NCBI GenBank assembly: GCA_964548225.1
Contig: CAZJQP010000063.1
Span: 1 to 31,089, forward strand
Length of the DNA stretch: 31,089 nucleotides
From: CALMEH01 sp964548225
GTDB taxonomy: Bacteria; Acidobacteriota; Blastocatellia; Pyrinomonadales; Pyrinomonadaceae
Direction of reading: 5' to 3'
Below, one piece after another: positions 24,834 to 31,089 of the stretch. The position numbers were made by a program, and so were the translations under genes. The notes below the pieces were generated by a model. The model was not told the origin of the DNA, ran no database searches, and saw only the letters and a program-made list of their open reading frames with translations. Position 1 is the first letter of the stretch; the number at the start of each line of letters is the position of its first letter.

Positions 24834-27800
24834 ATGAGCAATAATTTTTTAGATTTACTTAAAGAAAAAATCGTCGTTTTCGACGGCGCGATGGGGACTT
24901 TTTTGCAATCACAGAATTTGAGTCTGGATGATTGGGGCGGAGCAAATTTTGAGAATTGTTCGGAAAATTTGCTTTATACCAAGCCGGAAACGATTGAAAA
25001 GGCGCACGTCGGATTTTTGGAAGTCGGGTGCGATGTGATTGAAACGAATAGTTTCGGCGGCGGCGGTGTCGTCTTGGCGGAGTTCGGGATTGTCGAAAAA
25101 ACTTACGACGTAAATCTCAAAGCGGCGCAGATTGCGAAGCGTCTGGCGAACGATTATTCAACCAAAAATCAGCCGCGTTTCGTCGCGGGTTCAATCGGAC
25201 CGGGAACGAAATTGCCGACGCTTGGGCATATCACTTATCTCGATTTGAAAAAATCTTACGAACAGCAGGTTCGCGGACTATTTGACGGCGGCGTTGATTT
25301 GTTTGTCGTCGAAACTTGTCAGGATTTACTACAAACGAAAGCGGCTCTGGCGGCGATTTTTGAATTTTACGCCGAAAAGCGCGTGAAATTGCCGGTGATT
25401 GCACAGGTTACGATTGAAACTTTCGGGACGATGCTCAACGGCACGGAAATCGCGGCGGCTTTAACCGCGCTCGAACCGTTTCCGATTGACGTTATCGGAA
25501 TGAATTGTGGCACGGGACCGAAACAGATGGCTGATTCACTGAAATATCTGTGCGAAAACGCGCCAATGCCGGTTTCGGTTTTGCCGAACGCAGGTCTTCC
25601 CGAAGTCAAAGACGGCAAACAGCACTACGACGAAACGCCCGAAAGTTTTGCCGCGCAAGTCGAGCATTTCGCCAAAGATTTCGGCGCAAACATTGTTGGC
25701 GGTTGTTGCGGAACTTCGTTTGAACATCTGAAATTGGTCGTGGATTTGATGCAAAATGTTTCACCGAAAGTTCGTGATGCGAAATTGATTCCGTCTGCCG
25801 CTTCGATTTATTTTCAACAGCCTTACGTTCAGGATAATTCGTTTTTGATTGTTGGCGAGCGTGTGAATGCGTCCGGCTCGAAAAAAATGCGCGATTTGCT
25901 GGAAGCGGAAAATTGGGACGGACTCGTCAATCTCGCCAAATCGCAGGAAAAAGAAGGCGCACATATCTTGGATGTCAATGTGGATTTTGTCGGGCGCGAC
26001 GGCGTGGCGGATATGAAGGAATTGGTTTCGCGGCTCGTTACGAATGTCAAAATTCCTTTAATGTTGGATTCAACCGAATGGGAAAAAATGGAAGCCGGAT
26101 TGCAGTATGCGGGTGGCAAATGTCTTTTGAATTCAACCAATTACGAAGACGGCGAAGAAAGATATTTTAAGGTTTTGGAACTCGCCAAAGAATACGGCGC
26201 GGGCGTGGTCGTCGGTTTGATTGACGAAGAAGGAATGGCGCGGACGGCGGATAATAAAGTCAAAATTGCGCGTCGGGCGTTTGCAGATGCGACGAATTTC
26301 GGCATCGAGGCGCACGATATTTTCTTTGACCCGCTGGCTTTGCCGATTTCGACGGGCATCGAAGAAGACCGCGAAAACGCGAAAGCGACGATTGAAGCCA
26401 TCAAACAAATTCACGCCGAAATGCCGACTGCAAATATTATTTTGGGCGTTTCAAACATTTCTTTCGGCTTAAATCCGGCGGCGCGTGTTGTTTTGAATTC
26501 AATCTTCCTGCACGAATGCGTCGAAGCCGGAATGAATTCGGCGATTGTCAACGCCTCAAAAATTTTGCCGCTCAATCGTTTCAACGAACACGAAATCGAA
26601 GTCGCGCTCGAATTAATTTATGACAAACGAAAATTTGACGGCGATATTTGCATTTATGACCCGCTCGGCGAATTTACCAAAATGTTCGAGGGCAAAACCG
26701 CAAAGTCAATGAAACCGGACATTTCTAATCTTCCAATCGAGGAAAAATTGAAACATCACATCATTGACGGCGAAAAAATCGGACTCGAAGACAATCTGAA
26801 AATCGCGCTTGAAAAATATGAACCTTTGCACATTATTAACGAAATTTTGCTCGATGGAATGAAAACCGTCGGCGATTTGTTTGGCTCAGGTCAGATGCAA
26901 CTTCCGTTCGTTTTGCAATCAGCCGAAGCGATGAAAACGGCGGTAAAATTTCTCGAACCGTTTATGGAAAAAGCCGAAGGCTCGACCAAAGGCAAGATGA
27001 TTTTGGCAACGGTCAAAGGCGACGTTCACGACATCGGCAAAAATTTGGTTGATATTATTCTGACCAATAACGGTTATTCGGTCGTAAATCTCGGCATCAA
27101 ACAGCCGATTGAAGACATTTTAAATGCTCAAGCCGAACATCAAGCGGATGCAATCGGAATGTCAGGTTTGCTCGTCAAATCAACATTGATTATGCGCGAC
27201 AATCTCGAATTGATGAATGAAAGAAACATCAATGTTCCCGTCATTTTAGGCGGCGCGGCACTTAATCGAAAATATGTTGATAATGATTTAGTGCCGCTTT
27301 ATCAAGGCAAATTGTTTTATGCCCGCGATGCTTTTGACGGACTTCACGCGATGGATTTGTTGACACAGAAAAATTTAGCCACAGAGAACACAGAGTTCTC
27401 AGAGAAAGCTAAAATCGCCACAGCCGGAAACGGCGAAGCGACTGGAGCGCAAGCGTCCTCGCTTGCAATGAGCGTGGAGCGCGAACAAACCGACGCAATC
27501 GAAACCGTTTCCGACACCGAAGACCTCGTTGGCGAAGATGCCAAACTAGGAATGGTTGCAGCGCGGGTTAATCAAACAAAATCGGCTCTGGATTCAACTC
27601 ACACGACAAAATCCGACATCAAACCCGCCGAAAAAATACCGACCGCGCCTTTTTACGGCTCGAAAGTCGTTGAAATCAAAGACCTTAACAAAGTTTTCGC
27701 ATTCATCAACGAAACCGCGCTTTTCAAAGGTCAATGGCAATACAAACAAGGAAAATCTTCAAAGGAAGATTATCAAAAACTACTCGAACAGGAAGTTTAT

Positions 27801-28433
27801 CCGAGATTTGCTGAAATTAAAGCGCAAGCAATCCGCGAAAAATTATTGGAAGCAAAATTGGTCTACGGCTATTTTCCGTGCAAATCCGCTGGAAACGATT
27901 TAATTATCTTCGAGGACGACGAAAAGACCGAAAAATTACGTTTCACTTTCCCGCGCCAACCGCTCGAACAACGTGGCGGAAAAAATCTCTGTTTGGCTGA
28001 TTATTTTTCGTCCGAAAAAATTGATACCGTCGCATTTCATCTCGTTACAATGGGTAGAAAAGCCAGCGAACACGCCGCTAAACTCTTCAAATCGGACAAT
28101 TACACCGATTATCTTTTATTTCACGGTCTTTCGGTCGAATCTGCCGAAGCCCTCGCCGAAATGTGGCACAAACGCATCCGCGAAGAACTCGGAATCGCCG
28201 ACCAAGACGCGCAGGATTTAAACAAACTTTTCCATCAAGGTTATCAAGGCTCGCGCTTTTCCTTCGGTTATCCGGCTTGCCCGAATCTCGAAGACCAGAC
28301 GAAACTTTTTGAACTTCTGCAACCAGAACGCATTGATGTCGAACTCTCGGAAGAATTCCAGCTTCACCCCGAACAATCAACTTCGGCGATAATCGTTCAT
28401 CACCCGGCGGCGAAGTATTTTAATGTTGAGTAA
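24834..28433 (+). CDS. metH: Cobalamin-dependent methionine synthase
   Basis: A 1199-residue cytosolic enzyme that moves a methyl group from 5-methyltetrahydrofolate through methylcobalamin to homocysteine. All four modules are visible: homocysteine domain (1-325; zinc ligands C225, C291, C292 in GMNCG and GGCCG); folate domain (about 337-610, starting IVGERVNASG); B12 cap and binding domain (about 635-842; DVHDIG with the cobalt-ligand H732, and GMSGLLVKS); and the AdoMet activation domain (about 937-1199; GYPACP near 1145). The length is close to E. coli MetH (1227). The linker at 843-936 is unusually long and is partly encoded by two intergenic-type repeats (27377-27480). The gene starts 5 bp after the lipoprotein gene and ends 2 bp before the WGR gene. 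A decayed copy of its last codons lies at 30321-30465. Confidence 0.97.
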   Translation: MSNNFLDLLKEKIVVFDGAMGTFLQSQNLSLDDWGGANFENCSENLLYTKPETIEKAHVGFLEVGCDVIETNSFGGGGVVLAEFGIVEKTYDVNLKAAQIAKRLANDYSTKNQPRFVAGSIGPGTKLPTLGHITYLDLKKSYEQQVRGLFDGGVDLFVVETCQDLLQTKAALAAIFEFYAEKRVKLPVIAQVTIETFGTMLNGTEIAAALTALEPFPIDVIGMNCGTGPKQMADSLKYLCENAPMPVSVLPNAGLPEVKDGKQHYDETPESFAAQVEHFAKDFGANIVGGCCGTSFEHLKLVVDLMQNVSPKVRDAKLIPSAASIYFQQPYVQDNSFLIVGERVNASGSKKMRDLLEAENWDGLVNLAKSQEKEGAHILDVNVDFVGRDGVADMKELVSRLVTNVKIPLMLDSTEWEKMEAGLQYAGGKCLLNSTNYEDGEERYFKVLELAKEYGAGVVVGLIDEEGMARTADNKVKIARRAFADATNFGIEAHDIFFDPLALPISTGIEEDRENAKATIEAIKQIHAEMPTANIILGVSNISFGLNPAARVVLNSIFLHECVEAGMNSAIVNASKILPLNRFNEHEIEVALELIYDKRKFDGDICIYDPLGEFTKMFEGKTAKSMKPDISNLPIEEKLKHHIIDGEKIGLEDNLKIALEKYEPLHIINEILLDGMKTVGDLFGSGQMQLPFVLQSAEAMKTAVKFLEPFMEKAEGSTKGKMILATVKGDVHDIGKNLVDIILTNNGYSVVNLGIKQPIEDILNAQAEHQADAIGMSGLLVKSTLIMRDNLELMNERNINVPVILGGAALNRKYVDNDLVPLYQGKLFYARDAFDGLHAMDLLTQKNLATENTEFSEKAKIATAGNGEATGAQASSLAMSVEREQTDAIETVSDTEDLVGEDAKLGMVAARVNQTKSALDSTHTTKSDIKPAEKIPTAPFYGSKVVEIKDLNKVFAFINETALFKGQWQYKQGKSSKEDYQKLLEQEVYPRFAEIKAQAIREKLLEAKLVYGYFPCKSAGNDLIIFEDDEKTEKLRFTFPRQPLEQRGGKNLCLADYFSSEKIDTVAFHLVTMGRKASEHAAKLFKSDNYTDYLLFHGLSVESAEALAEMWHKRIREELGIADQDAQDLNKLFHQGYQGSRFSFGYPACPNLEDQTKLFELLQPERIDVELSEEFQLHPEQSTSAIIVHHPAAKYFNVE
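27377..27480. repeat. Intergenic-type repeats embedded in frame in metH
   Basis: Within the linker between the B12 and activation domains are two motifs I know as dispersed intergenic repeats: a ccacagagaacacagag unit at 27379-27395, and a gcaagcg-tcct-cgcttgc hairpin at 27449-27466 with flanking gagcg repeats. They encode about residues 848-882 without breaking the frame. Confidence 0.65.
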
Positions 28434-28435
28434 AA

Positions 28436-29296
28436 ATGAAAAGATTCTTCATAAATCAAGACGGTGTTTCCAACAAGTTTTGGAATGTGGAAACGCAGGA
28501 AAAAACTCAGATAATCACGTTTGGGAAAATCAATACCCAAGGCAGAAAAACGATAAAAGAATTTGAAACACCAACGGAATGTCAGAAGGAAACAGAAAAA
28601 TTGATTTCTCAAAAACTCAAGAAAGGCTACACGGAGATTTTTGATGAAGAAAATGTTCCAGAAAAAGTTCCGCTCTCTGACAACGAATCAGCCGAACTCT
28701 TTTTTTGGAGTTCAATCGAAAAATCGAATAAACATAAAAACGCTCATTGGAGCGAATATGACATTGACGAACATTTGGAAAATTTGACCGAATTATTATC
28801 TAAAAGCGGTAAACAAAAACTCATCCAATTTGAAAAATGTTTGCAAGAGAATCTGCACAAACTTTATGCTCCCGAAATCGCCGAGTTTTACATTCTTCTA
28901 ACGAATGATTTTGAGAATAAAGACGGTCAAATCGTTTTTGAGGATTACATTTCGGAAGACGGCTTTATTTACTTTCGTTGTTGGATTTTGCTTCAAGGTA
29001 AAGCTTTTTTCGATGATATAAGAAAAGACCTTAATGCTTTCATAAGCGGAAAATACGGATTTGACATTGCCGACACTTGGGCGGAAGGTTTGTTATATGT
29101 TGCCGACGAAGCATATTCGATAAATCACGAAAACGAAGAAGATTCTGAAATCAGAGATGCTGTTGGTGAATTATATCCCGAAGTAATTCATTACGATTCG
29201 GCAGAACGCGAGATGCACGGAAGCCCTGCTAGCGGTGCGGATTTACAGAAAAAATATCCTGATATTGTTGATGAAATTGTTAGATTAAAAACTTAA
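28436..29296 (+). CDS. WGR domain - DUF4240 protein
   Basis: A 286-residue cytosolic protein. The N-terminal 70 residues look like a WGR domain (KFWNVETQ...ITFGKINTQGRKTIKEF..., then a Lys-rich helix KLISQKLKKGY), a module found in PARPs and MolR-type proteins that can contact nucleic acid ends. Residues about 80-215 resemble DUF4240 (FFWSSIEKSNKHK...HLENLTELLSKSG, AEFYILLTNDF, YFRCWILLQGKAFFDDI). The acidic C-terminus ends DIVDEIVRLKT. Function is unknown. The start lies 2 bp after metH and no separate ribosome binding site is seen, so translation may be coupled to metH. The comparison with 30321-30465 suggests that this gene was inserted behind metH. Confidence 0.8.
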   Translation: MKRFFINQDGVSNKFWNVETQEKTQIITFGKINTQGRKTIKEFETPTECQKETEKLISQKLKKGYTEIFDEENVPEKVPLSDNESAELFFWSSIEKSNKHKNAHWSEYDIDEHLENLTELLSKSGKQKLIQFEKCLQENLHKLYAPEIAEFYILLTNDFENKDGQIVFEDYISEDGFIYFRCWILLQGKAFFDDIRKDLNAFISGKYGFDIADTWAEGLLYVADEAYSINHENEEDSEIRDAVGELYPEVIHYDSAEREMHGSPASGADLQKKYPDIVDEIVRLKT

Positions 29297-29373
29297 CTTT
29301 AATCAATGTCTTGCGCCGTAAAATTGTAATATAAAGCGGTTATTGATGTATAATTTCGCCAAGAGGTAAATTT

Positions 29374-30258
29374 ATGAAAGAGAATGAGATTGATGAACAA
29401 GTTTATGAACTTTATGACGAGTATTGCCATAGCGGAATGAGTCGGCGGGAGTTTTTGAAAAAAGCGGGAGCGTTGTCGGTGGTTGGCGGGATTTCGGCGG
29501 CGGCGATGGCGAATGCGCTTTTGCCGGATTATGCCAAGGCGCAGACGATTTCTTTTACTGATGAACGCATTAAGCCGCAGTATGTTGAGTATGATTCGCC
29601 GTGCGGAAATTCGGGCAAGATGCGCGGTTATCTTGTTCAGCCGAAAGGAACGGGACCGTTTCCGTGCGTTTTGGTCGTTCACGAAAATCGCGGGTTGAAT
29701 CCATACATCGAAGACGTTGCGCGACGCTTGGCGACCGAAGGGTTTTTGGCATTTGCGCCAGATGCTTTGAGTGTTGTTGGCGGTTATCCGGGAAATGACG
29801 ATGACGGACGCACGATGCAGGCGAAATTGGATAGCGCGAAGATTCTGGTGGATATGGAAAATGGTGCGCGGTTTTTAATGAAACATTCGCTTTCAAACGG
29901 CAAACTCGGCGTTACGGGATTTTGTTTCGGCGGCGGCGTTTCCAATAATCTGGCGGTTAAGATGGGCGCAGACCTCAAAGTTGCCGTGCCTTTTTACGGA
30001 AGCGCGCCGAAAACCGAAGATGTCAACAAAATTAAAGCCTTTGTTTTGGTTCATTATGCTGAAACCGACCAGCGTGTAAATGCGATGCGCGAAGATTATG
30101 AAAAGGCTTTGAAAGAAAACAAGGTCAATTACGAAATGCACACTTACGCCGGAACGCAACACGGTTTTCATAATAATTCGACTCCGCGCTATGACGAAAA
30201 AGCTGCCAAATTAGCTTGGGAACGCACGATTGCCGCATTCAAAAAGCATTTGGTTTAG
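29374..30258 (+). CDS. Tat-exported dienelactone hydrolase family protein
   Basis: A 294-residue alpha/beta hydrolase. An N-terminal twin-arginine signal (SRREFLKKAG, then a hydrophobic Ala/Gly stretch to DYAKAQ) sends the folded protein to the periplasm. The dienelactone-hydrolase triad is visible: nucleophile C184 in GFCFGG, D232 in ETDQRV, and H263 in GTQHGFHN; HENRGLNPYIEDVARRLA near 108 is also typical. The true substrate is unknown, because most members of this large family do not act on dienelactone. A good ribosome binding site (AAGAGG) lies 8 bases before the ATG, and a TATAAT at 29349-29354 may be the -10 box of its own promoter. A small hairpin (30262-30277) follows the stop. The gene lies in the segment apparently inserted behind metH. 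Confidence 0.92.
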   Translation: MKENEIDEQVYELYDEYCHSGMSRREFLKKAGALSVVGGISAAAMANALLPDYAKAQTISFTDERIKPQYVEYDSPCGNSGKMRGYLVQPKGTGPFPCVLVVHENRGLNPYIEDVARRLATEGFLAFAPDALSVVGGYPGNDDDGRTMQAKLDSAKILVDMENGARFLMKHSLSNGKLGVTGFCFGGGVSNNLAVKMGADLKVAVPFYGSAPKTEDVNKIKAFVLVHYAETDQRVNAMREDYEKALKENKVNYEMHTYAGTQHGFHNNSTPRYDEKAAKLAWERTIAAFKKHLV

Positions 30259-30261
30259 GAA

Positions 30262-30277
30262 CCCAATTTGCATTGGG
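30262..30277 (+). other. Small hairpin after the hydrolase gene
   Basis: cccaat-ttgc-attggg forms a perfect 6-bp stem with a 4-nt loop, starting 4 bases after the hydrolase stop. No T-run follows, so it is a poor intrinsic terminator; it may simply protect the mRNA end. Confidence 0.4.
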
Positions 30278-30320
30278 AGAAACTTAAGAAAAAACAATAA
30301 TTCTCTCAAAGAAACTGTAA

Positions 30321-30465
30321 AATCTCGCAGATTGTTGTAGAGAGATTGGTTATTTTTGCAATCTGAAAGAATTGATGTCGAAGTTTCAGAAGAATTCTTA
30401 CTTCTTCTGAAACTTCAGAGGTTGTCGTTTACCATTCGGCGGCGAAATACGTTAAAGTGCAGTGA
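30321..30465 (+). pseudogene. Decayed duplicate of the metH 3' end
   Basis: This stretch translates as a broken copy of the MetH C-terminus. One frame (from 30356) gives LQSERIDVEVSEEF, against LQPERIDVELSEEF in the intact MetH; after a frameshift near 30396-30416 the next frame gives VVVYHSAAKYVKVQ and a stop (30463-30465), against IIVHHPAAKYFNVE and stop. Weaker similarity upstream (NLAD at 30321, then a disrupted WLF) extends the match. DNA similarity to 28300-28433 is moderate, so the copies are not a recent duplication. It begins 63 bp after the hydrolase gene and ends 3 bp before the DUF1569 gene, mirroring the tight junction behind the intact metH. Confidence 0.82.
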
Positions 30466-30468
30466 ATA

Positions 30469-30921
30469 ATGAACTTATTTGATTCAACAAAACGGGAAGA
30501 AATAATCAATCGTCTGCGTCTTTTAACGCCTGAGTCAAAAGCTAAGTGGGGCAAAATGAGTGTGAGTGAGATGATCTGTCATTGTTTAGACGGCAATAAA
30601 ATGGCTCTCGGCGAGATTCCGCCGACTGATAAGAGTAATTTTTTTACGCGCAGTTTTGTCAAATATCTGGTCGTTTATATTATTCCAATTCCGAAAGGTG
30701 CGCCTGCTCCGCCTGAAATAAATCCGCAAAAAGGTGGCACAAAACCACAGGATTTTGAAAACGAGCGGCAACTTTTAATTGACGACATCAATAATTTTGC
30801 CAATTTAACAGTCGAAGACTTTAAAGGCAAACATCATATTTTCGGCAAACTTACACCTGACCAATGGGGAAGGTTAGGTTACAAACACCTTAATCATCAC
30901 TTGAAACAATTCGGCGTTTAG
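30469..30921 (+). CDS. DUF1569 (DinB-like) family protein
   Basis: A 150-residue cytosolic protein that resembles DUF1569, a DinB/YfiT-like four-helix bundle. Recognisable parts are an N-terminal helix with LTPESKAKWGKMSVSEMICHCLDG (a helix with His in the expected metal-binding place), HHIFGKLTPDQWGRLGYKHLNHHLKQFG at the end (the HLNHHL..FG signature), and a proline-rich loop in between. Family members may be metal-dependent thiol-linked enzymes, but no function is established for this group. Translation probably starts 3 bp after the stop of the metH remnant, with no strong ribosome binding site, as if it had once been coupled to metH. Confidence 0.82.
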   Translation: MNLFDSTKREEIINRLRLLTPESKAKWGKMSVSEMICHCLDGNKMALGEIPPTDKSNFFTRSFVKYLVVYIIPIPKGAPAPPEINPQKGGTKPQDFENERQLLIDDINNFANLTVEDFKGKHHIFGKLTPDQWGRLGYKHLNHHLKQFGV

Positions 30922-31089
30922 TTTTCAGAAAGAAATTTACTTAATTTCAAAAAAACAATTTCGATAGTAGCTGTAAATCAGGCGAAAGCGAATTATTCAG
31001 ATTTTGATAAATTGATTTGATTTGTAAATATGAAAACGTCAGTTCGGGATAAGAAATAGATGGAAAAGCTCTTTTTCAAGTAAAATGGA
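30922..31089. other. AT-rich end of window, no gene seen
   Basis: I see only very short reading frames and no clear repeat or terminator here. The next gene probably starts beyond the window. Confidence 0.5.

Noticed and set aside
23328..30921. A defence island interpretation based on HNH, WGR and DUF genes
   Set aside because: metH, a Tat hydrolase and a DinB-like gene are interspersed, and no recognised defence core gene (methylase, helicase, reverse transcriptase, NTPase) is present.

Overview
This is an ordinary-looking bacterial chromosomal window with about 14 protein genes, moderate-to-low GC and AT-rich intergenic spaces full of small repeats. The best guess at origin is a Blastocatellia/Pyrinomonadaceae-type Acidobacteriota. 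The reasons are a giant secreted protein combining a fibronectin III domain, Calx-beta domains and a C-terminal FG-GAP/VCBS block; many exported peptidases; HEAT-tailed M1 aminopeptidases; and several families of small intergenic palindromes. This placement comes from recalled family distribution, not a search. No phage, plasmid, transposase, CRISPR, rRNA or tRNA gene was seen.

Layout. Positions 1-8304 lie mostly on the minus strand: an acyl-activating/ACP/acyltransferase fusion (289-3069) preceded by a diacylglycerol/lipid kinase (3163-4131), then an exported M24 X-Pro aminopeptidase (4494-6233) and a lipoprotein joining an NHL propeller to an M23 (LytM) peptidase domain (6277-8304). A divergent DUF937 gene (8384-8995) ends at a bidirectional terminator. 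Facing it is a 2402-residue secreted protein (9123-16331) with a strong sigma70-like promoter about 260 bp upstream. From 16900 onward everything is on the plus strand: M1 aminopeptidase with HEAT repeats, CPA1 Na+/H+ antiporter, a second M1 peptidase, a small-protein/HNH pair, a lipoprotein, cobalamin-dependent methionine synthase (metH), a WGR-DUF4240 protein, a Tat-exported dienelactone-hydrolase-like protein, and a DUF1569/DinB-like protein.

How the genes fit together. The lipid kinase makes phosphatidic or lysophosphatidic acid, and the adjacent fusion could activate a fatty acid and place it on a lysophospholipid, so the pair looks like a phospholipid synthesis or repair unit. The exported peptidases (M24, M23-like, two M1) point to an organism that digests peptides outside the cytoplasm. 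metH sits tightly between a lipoprotein gene (5 bp) and the WGR-DUF4240 gene (2 bp).

The most interesting observations concern genome dynamics. (1) A decayed second copy of the metH 3' end lies at 30321-30465, immediately before the DUF1569 gene; this suggests that the WGR-DUF4240 and hydrolase genes were inserted between metH and DUF1569 by recombination within metH. (2) The HNH endonuclease gene has a single in-frame TGA (apparently CGA to TGA) before a well-preserved C-terminal tail. (3) Two intergenic-type repeat motifs are built in frame into the linker between the B12 and activation domains of MetH. (4) Two related REP-like elements (4280-4478 and 21442-21636) have different terminal palindromes that vary in a compensatory way. 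I did not find a convincing new defence or biosynthetic system; the HNH pair is the nearest candidate.
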